A stretch of DNA of 64,000 nucleotides from Cephalotus follicularis (Eukaryota; Streptophyta; Magnoliopsida; Oxalidales; Cephalotaceae), in contig BDDD01000723.1 of the NCBI GenBank assembly GCA_001972305.1, positions 62,001-126,000 on the forward strand, in the 5' to 3' direction. The position numbers and the translations under genes were made by a program. Of the stretch, positions 22,216 through 33,731 are shown in pieces; within the stretch, counting starts at the first letter, position 1, and each line of letters opens with the position of its first letter. The notes beneath the pieces are model-generated. The model was given only the letters and a program-made list of their open reading frames with translations, was not told the DNA's origin and searched no databases.

Positions 22216-23541
22216 GAAGAAAATTTTATTTGGCTATTTGTTTTGGACTGGAAATTTATTGAAGTGCGCATCTTGGAACGTTGAAAGCGTCGACTGCGAA
22301 GAATAAGCGTCGATAGTTTATAAGGCGTCGACTGCCTATTTTAAAGATTCGATAGTTTGCCTTGATTCTGCGGTGAAATTCCTTAAGTGTCGACTAATTT
22401 CAAGATAAACGTTTTAGCCTAAAAACGCCGATGCTTTTAAACGTTTTTGTCGACAGTCAAAGTCCATTTTCTTTGTTAATGCGTCTAACCGGCGACGCTT
22501 CATGGTCTAAGCGGCAACGCTTTATGCTAAACTGGCGACACTTAGCGCTTAACCTCTGACGCTTTAGGAATATTCCTTGGAAATGCTGACGTCTTTTTTC
22601 GTTTAGCGCGTTAACAATATTAAAAACGGACACGTGGCAAGCAACGGGTGGAAGGCGGCAAAAATTTTAACCTCCTTAAGTAAATAATGCCACATGTCAT
22701 TTTTTTAACGAAGAAGAGTGACGTTGGGCGGCTGAAGACTCTCCCTATAAATAGGGAGGTAACTTCGCCAGAGTTACAGCAAGAAGATCAGGAGAGAAAG
22801 AGAGAAAGAGAAGAGAAAGAGAAGAGAAAGAGAGTAAGAGGAGAAAAGAGAGAGGAAGTTCTGTTGAAATTACTTCAGGGTAGAAAAGAAGGGGAGGAGA
22901 TTAAAGCAAGGTATGGATTTTTACCCACTTTTCTAAAATATTTTATGTTGATAATTCCTAACGTATCCAATATTCTATTTTATCGTGATATTTTGCAGTA
23001 AGGAAATTCTACTCATTCTTTTCAAGTATTTTTCTAAGTAAGGAAATTTAAGTCAATTTAATTTAACTTTCCCATCGACATGATCGGTATATCCGTCTGA
23101 CAGAGTGGAGGAAGTTAATTTTCATTTAATATTTATACGAAGAAATTTTATGCTTGATATTTAAATGATTTTTTTTTATATCTTTTATAATTGTTACGTT
23201 CCTATATTTTAAATTTCTGCCAATATTCATGGTAAATGTCTATATTAAATTTCTGTAAATTTCTTAAATTCTATGTTGAATTGCTGCCAATTTGTTAACA
23301 AAATTCTATTTTACTATTTTAAAATATTTTCGCTTGAAATATAAATTCTAGAAAATGTTGTACAAAATTATTTATGAATACTTTGAGTTGATCACTCAAC
23401 GTATCAAGAAATGACCATTTTTACGAAATGAGAAAAGGCAACAAACTGAGATGAACAACGACTCGATTGCGATCCAGGGTGGATTAATCTAGTAAAAGAT
23501 TAATATTAAATAGCGGAGAGTGCTCTTGGACATGCATGTGC
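22216..23541 (+). mobile_element. LTR-like fragment with TATA box and TCGA motifs
   Basis: From 22285 to 22600 there are repeated motifs (GCGTCGACTGC, GCGTCGATAG, CGCCGATGC, CGGCGACGCTT, GCGGCAACGCTTT) in the style of the SIRE-type LTR at 58642-59000. A TATA box follows at 22746, then a GA-rich leader from 22791 to 22858. From 22900 to 23541 the DNA is AT-rich with no gene. No TG...CA ends are found. It stops at the TRIM. I infer a truncated plus-strand LTR, superfamily uncertain. Confidence 0.5.
22746..22754 (+). promoter_or_regulatory. TATA box of the LTR-like fragment
   Basis: TATAAATAG is followed by 'ggagg' and about 45 bases later by a purine-rich leader. The arrangement resembles TATAAATAG at 59103 in the copia C LTR. 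Confidence 0.55.
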
Positions 23542-23867
23542 TGTAACGACCCGATCCTTAACCACACGAGAAATTGTACACTTTTGTCCCACGCAGAACA
23601 TACAGAGTCCATACATCTGTGTTTCCACGTGGACCATCACGGTTTTGTCCTAATTGATGGATTGGTCAGACTTCCTAGGAGGTCACCCATCCTGGTTTTG
23701 CCCTGAGCGCAGCACGCTTAACTTTGGAGTTTCCACTAACTCCTCAGCCAATCCATCAAAGGGCGCCTCATATAATTAGGTTCAAGGACCATTTCTTATA
23801 TAGCACAGCCATACTTTCCCCCATTTCGATGGATCCGGTTCATTCCTGTCACAAGGGCGGCTCCATC

Positions 23868-23960
23868 TCATGGATAGCCCTTTCCTCTTGGTGGCTTCAT
23901 CTCATGGATAGCCCTTTCCTCTTGGTGGCTTCATCTCATGGATAGCCCTTTCCTCTTGCC
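23868..23960 (+). repeat. 34 bp minisatellite in the TRIM LTR (3 copies here, 2 in the other LTR)
   Basis: The unit 'catctcatggatagcccttt' plus 14 more bases occurs three times, the last incomplete, at 23868-23960. The other LTR has it twice at about 24365-24427. This accounts for most of the length difference between the LTRs. Confidence 0.85.
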
Positions 23961-24040
23961 CACTCTTAAGTGGGGTGTCACAGGCTCACCAGCTTCCGCT
24001 TGGTTCGTCCCCGAACCACATCTACTGGAGGGGGCCCGTC

Positions 24041-24050
24041 TCTGATACCA
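24041..24050 (-). other. TRIM primer-binding site
   Basis: TGGTATCAGA on the minus strand is complementary to the 3' end of initiator methionine tRNA, as in most plant LTR elements. It fixes the TRIM orientation as minus. Confidence 0.8.
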
Positions 24051-24448
24051 ATTGTAACGACCCGATCCTTAACCACATGAGAAATTGTCCGCTTTTGTCC
24101 CACGCAGAACATACAGTGCCCATACATCTGCGTTTCCACGTGGACCATCATGGTTTTGTCCTAATTGATGGATTGGTCAGACTTGCCAGGAGGTCACCCA
24201 TCCTGGTTTTGCCCTGAGCGTAGCACGCTAGTTTCCACTAACTCCTCAGCCAATCCATCAAAAGCCGCCTCATATAATTAGGTTCAAGGATCATTTCTTA
24301 TATAGCACAACCATACTTTCCCCCATTTCGATGGATCCGGTTCATTCCTGTCACAAGGGCGACTCCATCTCATGAATAGCCCTTTCCTCTTGGTGGCTTC
24401 ATCTCATGGATAGCCCTTTCCTCTTGCCCACTCTTAAGTGGGGTGTCA

Positions 24449-24900
24449 TATCCATTGTTGGAGGTACTCTGTATATATATGGTTTTTCTTCTAGAGTGTT
24501 GATGGATTCTGGAGCATCGAATTCTTTTATATCTGCACGTTTTGCATCTTGCTTAGATGTCACCCCTGACTGCATGTCACATATGCTTGATGTGAGTACA
24601 CCGACTGAGACTTCTATGTACACTGACTTGATATATAGGAGTTGTGAGATATCTATGGCAGGCATTTCTTTGTTTGCAGATTTGATAGTACTGGCTATCT
24701 GTGACTTCGATGTTATACTGGGGATGGATTGGCTACGAGCACACTGTGCTTGCATGGATTGTTATAATAAAACTGTCGATTTTTGTCTACCCGACGGAAT
24801 GACATTCCAGTTCAAGGGAGACAAAGGGTTATCGACATCGATCATATCCTTTAATCGAGAATCAAAGTATCTAGAGAAGGGATGCGAGGGATACCTGGCT
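24449..24900 (+). pseudogene. Gypsy 1 aspartic protease (5'-truncated polyprotein)
   Basis: The protease of a Ty3/gypsy polyprotein reads GGTLYIYGFSSRVLMDSGAS, with the catalytic DSG at 24505-24513 intact, then SFISARFASCLDV and DVILGMDWLRAH. It is open without stops. The frame begins inside TRIM sequence, so gag and the 5' LTR are missing and no genuine start exists. The homologous protease in gypsy F (42560-43022) is colinear, which shows that the sequence left of 24449 is foreign. Confidence 0.85.
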
Positions 24901-25700
24901 TATGTAATTGATCGAAGGAAAGAGAAGGGTTGGAGCATGGACGAGATTCCAGTTATGTGTGAATTTTCGGATGTATTTCCTGATGACTTGGGGTCTTTAC
25001 CACCAAGGAGGAGAATGGAGTTCGTTATTGATCTTGTTCCTGGAACGACTCCTATCTCTAAATCACATTATCGGATGGCTCCTGCCGAGTTGCGGGAGCT
25101 GAAATTACAGTTACAAGACCTGATTCATAAGGGTTTTGTTAGACCAAGTGTTTCTCCGTGGGGTGCGCCTGTGTAATTTGTCAAGAAGATGGATGGGTCG
25201 ATGAGGCTTTGCATCGACTACAGAATGTTGAACAAGGTAACTATCAAGAACAAGTATCCTTTACCCCACATTGAGGATTTGTTTGACCAGTTGCAAGGAT
25301 CAAGGGTGTTTTCCAAGCTCGATTTGAGATTGGGTTATCGCCAACCGAGAGTAAGGGAAGGAGAGATTGAGAAGACTGCCTTCCAGACACGTTATGGTCA
25401 TTACGAGTTCTTGGTGATGCCGTTCGGTGTTACCAATGCGCCGGTAGCTTTATGTCATTGATGAATGACGTATTTAAGCCATACCTGGATCAGTTTGTCG
25501 TAGTGTTTATTGATGACATACTGGTATATTCAAGGAGTGAGGAGGAACACACTCATCATCTGAGGCTAGTATTACAGGTTCTCAGAGAGCATCGGTTGTA
25601 CGCCAAGTTCGGCAAGTGTGAATTCTGGCTCGATCATGTGATCTTTTTCGGTCACATCGTATCTGGGGAAGGCTTGACGGTGGATCCGTCAAAGACTGAA
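24901..25700 (+). pseudogene. Gypsy 1 reverse transcriptase
   Basis: The domain runs from [19 protein letters not shown] through [40 protein letters not shown] and [21 protein letters not shown] to the catalytic FIDDILVYS (25506-25517), which is intact. Defects include a TAA stop after WGAPV at 25174, a frameshift near 25448 and a TGA stop at 25707. The domain order matches a chromodomain gypsy (Tekay/Del-like). Confidence 0.9.
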
Positions 25701-26199
25701 GTGGTATGAGACTGGCCACAACCGAAGAATGTGACGGGTTACATAGTTTTCTTTGCTTGGCGGGGTATTACAGGAGGTTTATCCAGAATTTTTCAAGGGT
25801 AGCCCTGCCCTTTACAAGACTGACCCAGAAGAAGACCTTATTTGTCTGGGATGAAGATTCTGAAGCTAGTTTCCATGAGCTGAAGGATCGGTTAGTTTCC
25901 GCTCCTATCTTGGCATTAACTGATGGTAATGAGGGCTTTGTAGTCTACAGTGATGCATCGGGTAAGGGCTTGGGTTGCGTGCTGATGCAACGAGGAAGAG
26001 TGATCGCATATGCTTCCAGGAAGCTAAAGCCGTATGAAGAAAACTACCCAACGCATGACCTTGAACTTGTAGCTATCATCTTCGCCCTTCAAAAGTGGAG
26101 GCACTATCTTTATGGGGTGCAGTTTGAGATCTTTACAGATCATAAGAGTTTGAGGTACCTATTTTGTCGTGATACACTGAACATGAGACAATGAAGATG
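25701..26199 (+). pseudogene. Gypsy 1 RNase H, first part (interrupted by solo LTR J)
   Basis: The connection and RNase H read [58 protein letters not shown] and [14 protein letters not shown]. The TDH and the DASG Asp are present. After NMRQ a TGA replaces an Arg codon (CGA to TGA). The reading then meets the GGTAG target site at 26200-26204 and is split. It resumes as EFCNDYDCSVQYHPGKAN at 28963. Confidence 0.9.
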
Positions 26200-26204
26200 G
26201 GTAG

Positions 26205-28957
26205 TGTAACACCCCTGAGCTGTGGGAGTCGCCACAGGTGCATAAAACGGAAACTAAACATAACATATCATATTAAAACGTTCATTTTATTAAAAACGTG
26301 ATGGTTTAAAGCATAACCAATAACATATTGAAACTGATCATAAACAGAAACTTATTCAAAATCCAAAAGTCATAAACCGAGATAACACATTGTTTACTAA
26401 ATGGTTCCACTATGACCACATAAGCATAAAGGGATCAACTACTAGACGATCCTCAGACATATGGGAGTCACTCTCATCACACATTGCCCCTTTGCTCCTG
26501 ATAACCTACCGCATGGAAACAAAAATGCGGTGAGCAAACCTCAGTACGGATATAGAATATAAAAATAGTAAACGATATTTTAAAGCAAGAAGATTTCCAA
26601 AAAGTATATTAAAACTGAAATCTTAAGCAATAAAATAGTTTAAACATACTTAGTAAATTCCCACGGCAAAACATATAAAACAAATTCATAACTTGATACC
26701 ATAAGGTGTACCTTTCCAAAACATCGGATCAATAACTGAGCACCAAAACCCATAACATATCAGAAACACATACTAGCAAGGGGTTCGCGATACCAACATT
26801 GCCAAAAGAATTGCAGTATATGGCACTACACATACAATTCTCATATCCCAAAACATATCCCAATAACATATAACTAGGATCGATCCATACGCCTCTATCC
26901 CAAATCCTATCTAAGGATATCCCTGAGAGACGCCGTAAACAAATCACACCGTTACGGAAAGTGTCATGCCCCCATGCCAGGCTCACAGCATGCCTATGGT
27001 ACCCCCATAGGTGGTTATAAAAAGCTCAGTATTTCACCATTTCCAAAACATGATTTCATCAAATCATTTTAAAATTTATAAAAACGTTTCCCAAACCATT
27101 ACCATAATTCGTACTCAAACGATATAGTTTCACATACTTTCATAATCAGAAAAATCAACTCATTTAATTTCACAATAAAAAGATGATTGCATATCATTTC
27201 GTAAATACATCATAACTGATTTCATAAAGTCAGAATATTTACTTCATAAAATATCAAATGACTTTATTTCCAAAAACCCAAATATACGAAATTCATAAAC
27301 CAAAAGGAAGCATATTCATAAAACCGAGTGATAACAAAACTAGAATCTGTATTTAATCTCAAACAGAACTGAAACAGTAAGAGTGTGTCAAGGAACGAAA
27401 AATCCGTACCTTGTGCGATCATAGACTAACTTACGAATATCCAGAAATTTAATTTGCTTCACGTAGCACAATAATCTATTAAACATAACAATGTTCAAAT
27501 AAGGGTCTAAAATTCAATTTGAGCATAAAACAGAATCATAACGATGTTTAGAAATGAACCCGGATCATCGAAAAAATAAACGGATGAAAACAGAAAACTA
27601 CAGGACATTCCAGCCGGCTTTTTGAAGAATCCAGTCGACTAACAAGGGGTGGCAGTCGACTACACAACAGGGCCAGTCGACTACTCAACCTGGACTTGCA
27701 GACAGTCGACTGGATCAGGGGTCCAGTCAACTACTCAACACAAGGGAGTCGACTATTTGCACAATGCAGTCGACTACTCAACTAGACAGTCGAGTTGTTC
27801 ATATGGGCAGTCGACTGTTCTGGGTATCAGAACAGCAGTTCAGTGCGATTTGTGCAATTTTAGCATCCAAGACTTGGATTTTTTGACACTAGAAGGTTAC
27901 CAACATGCAAAACAACTTCGTGTGACATGTAAAACATTGTTACAACACAGAATTCGACAAAGGAATGTTGACAGAAAATTCTTTCAATGTGACAGGGACT
28001 TAAAACCGTAGCATACCAACATTTAATCCAATTCTGTCCACTATCACCATTACATGCATCAAGCCAGATTGTATATCACTTCCTAGATGTCTACAGATGG
28101 CTGCTAACACATAGTTACTTGATAGAAGAACAAGAATGCCGAAACCATAATTAAAATCATCTCTAGAAACCAAAGTACATAGTTTTGATGACAACGATCC
28201 AAAAACAAATCACTAAGGCATAACAATATAGAAAACCAACCTGTTGGATGTCAAAAACGGTTGCAGGAACACTAATACGAATGACACAATGGCTGATCAA
28301 AAGCAAAACGAAAGGAAGACATAAAAATTCAAGCCTGCCAACCATACCTACATTGCCAAGAATGATTCCTATATAGAAACCATGAAGAACTAACCTGTTT
28401 AATGAAGCAAAAACACAAAGAACACAGTGACTCTTCCAATGGCCGGTGCGGCAGCAAGGAGATATGGCAGAAACGAAGACCTTGACATACATATATAGCA
28501 AAATAATCCAAAACAGAAAAGAAGAGGAGATTGGGGAAAGAATAAGGAAACAATGAGACAAAATCATATTGATAAGGAAAGAGAGGATTGTTGCCGTGTG
28601 AAAATTATGAATGAGGGAGGGAATTCGGGAGAGAGAGTTTGAGAGGGAGAGAGATGTCGTGAGAGAGAGGGAGAGTTGAGAGAAAATAAAAGGAAATAAA
28701 GAAAAAGGAAAACTAAAGAAAAGGAAAGAAATAAATTAAAATGTTGTATTTTAAAAAGGTTTTTAAATTATTTGATTAGTGGAATAATAATAATATAACT
28801 AATTTACCCAAGCCCAAAGTCCATACTAACAAACCCAAAATTAAGGCTGGTATCAGTCAGCCCAAAAACATAAATCCAACGAAAAAAACATACAATTACT
28901 TAAACGAAAACAAATAAAACCCGTAAGAAAATACGTACAGGTAAGCAGGGTATTACA
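26205..28957 (-). mobile_element. Solo LTR J (gypsy type, 2753 bp) with GGTAG target duplication
   Basis: The element is TGTAACACCC...GGGTATTACA on the plus strand, flanked by GGTAG at 26200-26204 and 28958-28962. Removing it rejoins the RNase H frame of gypsy 1 exactly. Orientation is inferred as minus from the TGTAATACCC start at 28957 and from a TATA-like CTATATATG near 28489-28500 on the minus strand. It carries a CAGTCGACTG motif block at 27606-27830. Frames inside (for example 27649-28011 and 28163-28567) are not genes. Confidence 0.92.
27606..27830. repeat. CAGTCGACTG motif block in LTR J
   Basis: About nine copies of (C)AGTCGACT(G/A) lie at intervals of about 20-30 bases (for example near 27631, 27651, 27673, 27702, 27724, 27748, 27767, 27787 and 27809). 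Some are perfect 10 bp palindromes and others have one change. Intervening DNA differs between copies. Confidence 0.85.
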
Positions 28958-30186
28958 GGTAGAATTTTGTAATGATTATGATTGCAGTGTTCAGTACCAC
29001 CCGGGGAAAGCGAATGTGGTCGTTGATGCCTTGAGTAGCAAGGCTATGATTGCCAGTGCGATGGTGTCGCAATGGAAGATGTTAGAAGATTTCCAAGAGT
29101 GGTTTCCGTTTAATCAGTCACCTGGAATCTTTATGGCTAGCATGAGAGTACAACCAGTTTTGCTTGACGAAATAAAGAACGCTCAAGCACACGATCCGGA
29201 ATTGCAAAACATTGGAGAGAACCTGGCCTCGGAGTCTGATTTCGGGTACATGTCGATGGTGTTTTAAGATTTCGGGGACGGGTGTGTCTTCCGAATGAGC
29301 ATGGGTTGAAGAGTGCGTTGCTCTACGGGGCTCATAGATCTCAGTACAGCATTCACCCGGGTAGCACAAAAATGTACCAAGACATGAAGAGGATTACTGG
29401 TGGCCTGGCATGAAACGGTAGATCGCCGAGTATGTGGAAAGGTGTTTGACTAGCCAGTGTGTTAAGGCCGAGCACCAGAGATCGGCAGGGTTGCTACAGC
29501 CTTTACCAATTCCATAGTGGAAGTGGGAACACGTTACAATGGATTTTGTTTCGGGTTTTCCTCTGACTCGGAACCGTCACAACACTGTGTGGGTTATCAT
29601 GGATAGACTCACGAAATCAGCGCACTTTGTACCTACACACGTTATTGATTCTGTGAGCAAGCTGGCTCGTTTGTATGTGAAGGGGATAATGATTTTACAC
29701 GGTGTTCCAGTCAGCATCGTATGTTATAGAGATGCCACCTTCACTTCCAACTTCTGGAAGAGATTTCAGACAGCTTTTGGGACGAAGCTAAACCTGAGTA
29801 CTGCCTTTCACCCTCAGACCGATGGGCAGTCTAAGCGTACCATCCAGAATTTGGAGGATATGCTACGGGCTTGCGTTATTGACTTTGCTAGTGCATGGGA
29901 GGATCACATTCCTTTGATAGAGTTCTCTTATAATAACAGCTATCATTCCAGTATCGGCATGGCACCACTGTATGGGAGGAAGTGCAGATCTCCTGTTTGT
30001 TGGGATGAGGTCGGGGAGCGACCTTTACTCGGGACTGAGTTAGTGGAGGAAACTTCAGAAAAGATCAAGATGATTAAAGAGAAGCTGCTTGCTGCTCAGA
30101 GCCGGCAGAAGAGCTACGTGGACAGTGTCAAGAGGAGACCTTTGACCTTCAGTGTTGGTGATCATGTCTTCTTAAAGGTTTCACCA
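28958..30186 (+). pseudogene. Gypsy 1 RNase H end and integrase
   Basis: After the rejoined RNase H tail (VDALSSKAM) come the linker and a decayed zinc finger with several stops (29270-29530). The integrase core (29539-30189) reads MDRLTKSAHF and keeps the first Asp. The second catalytic position, normally SDRD or CDRD, is CYRD. The third, normally GQSERTI, is GQSKRTI. Two of the three catalytic residues are therefore replaced, by Tyr and Lys. It ends at VFLKVSP followed by a TGA stop at 30187. Confidence 0.9.
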
Positions 30187-30570
30187 TGAAAGGGCGTGCA
30201 AAGGTTTGGGAAAAAGGGCAAGTTAGCTCCACGCTATATTGGTCCTTTTGAGATTTTGGAGAGAGTTGGGGAGGTAGTCTACCAGCTTGCCTCGCCTCCT
30301 ACACTATCAAATGTGCACGACGTCTTTCATATATCTATGCTGAGGAGATATATCCCGGACCAGTCACATGTCCTGAATTATGATACTGTTCCTGTACGAG
30401 ATGACTTATCTTGTGAGGAGTTGCCTGTACGGATTCTAGATTGGAAGACGCAGACTTTGAGGAACCGAACCATCTCCATGGTCAAGGTTCAATGGCAGTT
30501 CCACTGACCGGATGAAGCCACTTGGGAACGTGAGGAGGGTATCCGAGAGCGTTACCCGCACTTGTTCTAG
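30187..30570 (+). pseudogene. Gypsy 1 integrase C-terminus and chromodomain
   Basis: [23 protein letters not shown] and [17 protein letters not shown] are the GPF/Y region of chromovirus integrases. LRNRTISMVKVQW, a stop, and PDEATWEREEGIRERYPHLF form a diverged chromodomain, a module known to direct such elements to heterochromatin. One in-frame TGA at about 30505 splits the chromodomain. Confidence 0.88.
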
Positions 30571-30602
30571 TATTGTTTTAATTTCGAGGACGAAATTCCT
30601 TG

Positions 30603-30615
30603 AAGGAGGGGTGGA
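30603..30615 (+). other. Polypurine tract of gypsy 1
   Basis: AAGGAGGGGTGGA lies directly before the LTR start TGTAATGCC. The same tract is found next to the LTRs of E and F. Confidence 0.85.
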
Positions 30616-30769
30616 TGTAATGCCTGAGATTTCCGCACGTTGTAATATTTTAATTCCAAATGTAATATTGTTATTAATTTAATGAGAAAGATAAATTTCC
30701 CGGCTATTATTTTGATATGCAAATCAAATCAAAATGCTTAGAAGTATGATTGTTGAAATATTGACGGGG

Positions 30770-30930
30770 ACAGTCGACTGGTGCAAAAGAGTAGCCGATT
30801 GGTGTATCATTTAATGGAACAGTTGACTGGTTTGACGAACCAGCCGACTTGAGGGCTGTCGAGCCACCTGACAACCACAACCTAGAGGACAGCTGACTGT
30901 TGGGGAAGAACAGTCGGCTGGTTTATGCTC
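30770..30930. repeat. CAGTCGACTG block 1, gypsy 1 LTR
   Basis: Copies lie near 30770 (ACAGTCGACTGG), 30820 (ACAGTTGACTGG), 30839 (CCAGCCGACTTG), 30890 (ACAGCTGACTGT) and 30910 (ACAGTCGGCTGG). Decay is mostly at the CpG. Confidence 0.8.
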
Positions 30931-31754
30931 TGTTTTATTTGCATATGACGAAATCATATGCAACGAGCGACAAGGAGAAATGAGGCGATACCTGGCCGTC
31001 ATGCGGCTCATGCAGGGGACAGAGACAACAACTGCATGCTGTCCAGACCGAATCTGAGGCAGTTTTTGACAGTTGGTGCTTAGGAGTTGCCAAAGATTGA
31101 AGGAAATGGCAGAAGGGCTTACTTTTTCGGGTTGATGAAGGAGGGAGAGTTTTTTCAACTGTTTAAAGCTTCTCCTTTCTCCTCACCTGCTAAGCTACGG
31201 AAACCAGAGAAGGACTGTGATTTTGGAACGAAAGAAACAGTCTGTGAGAGGGAAACAAGAGAGATTTTGAGAGAAAAAAAAGGAAAACTTTACCTCCTCT
31301 TTGAAACCAAAGGAACTGGGGCTTGGAGCTCGAACCTGGACCTGTAAACTGGACCGGGGAAGCTTGGAGGAGCTGTGGTTCGTACTAAAAGAGGTGGACT
31401 TACAGATTCCTAACTAGGAATCAAAAGGTAGGGGAAGTTATGGTTGTATTTTTGAGCTCAAGATTACTGAATGTTATGCGATTGGTTGCCTACTTGTATG
31501 AGCTATGATGTTCAGTTGATATGCCATGGTTACTACTGGTTTTTCACATGCCACACTTACTGTTGAGAATCATTTGAGTTGATGTACATGCATATTGAGT
31601 TTTATCTTGGTATTGAATTGCTGGATAAAATGCATGTTTATTGTTGTGTTCTATGAACCTCTTGAGGACTGATTGATGATATTCTGTCTTGAGAATATAT
31701 GTGGATGCTTGTAATGATCCGTTCAAGTGATATATATTGCATTACACGTAACTG

Positions 31755-31940
31755 GTTTCCCAGAACAGTCAACTGTCAAAGGAAGACAGCCGACTGCTCA
31801 ATCGAAACAGTCAATTGTTGAAGGATAACAGCCAACTGCCTGATGAACAAGTCGACTGGTAGAAGCAACCAGCCGACTACTCATGTAATGATTACTCAGA
31901 ACAACCGACTAGTGAAGAATCCAGCCCACTGCCAAGCTGC
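31755..31940. repeat. CAGTCGACTG block 2, gypsy 1 LTR
   Basis: About eight diverged copies are present (ACAGTCAACTGT, ACAGCCGACTGC, ACAGTCAATTGT, ACAGCCAACTGC, CAAGTCGACTGG, CCAGCCGACTAC and others), spaced roughly 22-25 bases apart. Confidence 0.8.
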
Positions 31941-32810
31941 TGTTTAGTTCTCTCTTGCTTAAAACAATGCGCGATGATCTCGACTTCGTTTAGGATGCAT
32001 TAGAGCATTTGTATGCATTGGATATGTACTGTTTACTGCATGTTTATTGACTGATTCTAAACTGTTTATGATTTCTAGATTACTATGCTAATTTAGAAAT
32101 GCATATGTGAAACTGAAAATGACTATTTTGCGTACAAAATAGATATTTGATAATAACATATTTTCGAACAAACTGGGAAAGCGATTTCCACTACTGAATT
32201 GTTTAAAGTATTTTCTATCTATTAGAAATACATATTTCAAATGTTATCACTTTCGAAAATAATTTGAAATAAACTGCATGTTGTTGATCTAACGATCATT
32301 ACTGTACTGTTTACTGCACTGTTTACTGTGAATATTCATTGTTTGCTCTATGAATTTTATGTGGTTGTACTTGAGCCACTAGTTGCATGGCGGAGACTGC
32401 CAGCGCCGGCTAGTGGCAGGGTTGACCTAGGAGCCAGGAGTTGGCTGGGTAACTCACTGTACTGTACTGTTGTCTTACTTGGTTGCCTGGAGTAGGGACC
32501 GAAGTGGGAGTGTAACATGGGGCCAGGAGTTGGCTGCGTTACACATACTACTTGCCTGTTTGTGGTCCCTTTTGCGGACTTACTGTACTGTTTACTGGTC
32601 CTGTTCGGACACTACTGTGCCTGTTTCATGTAGCCCTGGCCGGGCTACCACTATACTGTTGTTGCATACATATATTTTCATATATATGTCCCTACTGTTA
32701 CTTTACTGTACTACTAAATTATATATATTTTCATATATATATATATAAACTGGTATTTTCTACTGCACTGCATCATCTACGCATACATTTGATGACATGC
32801 ATGTAATGTT

Positions 32811-33570
32811 GGCAGTACAGTAAAATAATAGTAGGGACATATATATGAAAATATATGTATGCGATAACAGTGCAGTAGTAGCCCGACCAGGGCTACATCA
32901 ACAGGCACAGTCATGTCCGAATAGGACTAGCTGGCAGTACAATGAGTCCACAAAGGGACTAACAAACAGACAGGTAGTATGTGCAACGCCGCCAACTGCT
33001 GGCCCCACGTTACACTCCCACTTCGGTCCCTTCTCCAGGAAACCAAGCAAGACAACGGTATAATACAGTGACTTACCCAGCCAACTCCTGGATCCTAAGT
33101 CAACCCTACCACTAGCCAGCGCTGGCAGTCTCCGCCATGCAATCAGTGGCTCAAGCACAACAACATAAAATTTACAGAGCAAACAGTGAATAGTCACAGT
33201 AAACAGTGCAGTGAACAGTACAGTAATGATCGTTAGATCAACAACAGGCAGTTTATTTCGAATTATTTTCGAAAGTGATAACATTTGAAATATGTATTTC
33301 TAATAGATAGAAAATACTTTAAGCAATTAAGTAGTGGAAATCGCTTTCCCATTTTGTTCGAAAATATAACAATACTCATTTTATATTTCGTACACAAACA
33401 TAGTAGTTTTCAAACTCATGTTTGTATTTCTAAATCAATATAACAATTTAGAAAGCATAGCAATTCATAAACGATTATTATACAGGCAGTAAACAGTACA
33501 TATGCAATGCATGCAAATGCTCAAATACATCCTAACAGAAGTTGGGATCATTTCGTATCGTTCAATAAGA
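32811..33570 (-). mobile_element. Inverted gypsy LTR fragment forming a foldback with the gypsy 1 LTR
   Basis: The sequence matches the minus-oriented F LTR (about 37285-38045), including 'gcagtacagtaaaataatag', 'ggccccacgttacactccca' and 'ttgggatcatttcgtatcg'. It is the reverse complement of the gypsy 1 LTR at about 31968-32712. About 100 bases separate the arms. Homology stops sharply near 33570, after 'caataagaa'. Confidence 0.85.
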
Positions 33571-33723
33571 ATGGCATTTAGGCTTGGAAATAGTTCCTAC
33601 GGTACAGGGCCAAGCTTTGACTGAGAGGAAAAAGGGAGTGTTGGGCCAGCTGCACCAGTCATCAGGCTAACATATGGAAACGACAACAAGTGTCCAGTGA
33701 AATATAGAGCCTTCCATTTCAGC

Positions 33724-33731
33724 TATAAAAG
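33724..33731 (+). promoter_or_regulatory. TATA box
   Basis: TATAAAAG lies after 'ccatttcagc' and is followed by 'agaaagtgg' and a purine-rich leader. It is a likely LTR core promoter. Confidence 0.5.

Larger units (their letters stand above)
23542..24448 (-). mobile_element. TRIM (terminal-repeat retrotransposon in miniature), 907 bp
   Basis: Two direct terminal repeats lie at 23542-23980 and 24053-24448. Both begin TGTAACGACCCGATCC and end GGGGTGTCA. Only 72 bases separate them. On the minus strand the internal part starts with TGGTATCAGA (24041-24050), a methionine-tRNA primer-binding site 2 bases from the LTR, and ends with a purine-rich tract before the other LTR. It has no coding capacity and would depend on enzymes from another element. 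The LTRs differ by about 10 substitutions in the first 200 bases plus an 11-base gap and one 34 bp repeat unit. Flanks (tgtgc and tatcc) do not match, so at least one junction is secondary. Confidence 0.85.
30616..32810 (+). mobile_element. Gypsy 1 3' LTR, truncated at 32810
   Basis: The LTR begins TGTAATGCCTGAG after the polypurine tract. It has two CAGTCGACTG motif blocks (30770-30930 and 31755-31940). From about 31968 the sequence is homologous to the F LTR ('ttaggatgcatt', 'gcatggcggagactgcc', 'gccaggagttggct'). It lacks the distal part that contains 'cttagccgagtgagg' and the CA end. At 32810 it meets an inverted copy of the same region. Confidence 0.85.

Noticed and set aside
24041..24050. 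tRNA gene signals at the methionine-tRNA matches (also 44291, 52026, 59643)
   Set aside because: Only 10-15 bases match, at the positions expected for primer-binding sites. No cloverleaf is present.
24399..24755. Open frame on the strand opposite the gypsy 1 protease
   Set aside because: It is the antisense shadow of a recognised protease domain.
27606..27830. CRISPR-like regular motif spacing of CAGTCGACTG
   Set aside because: Motifs are only 10 bp, spacing varies, and they occur inside a retrotransposon LTR.
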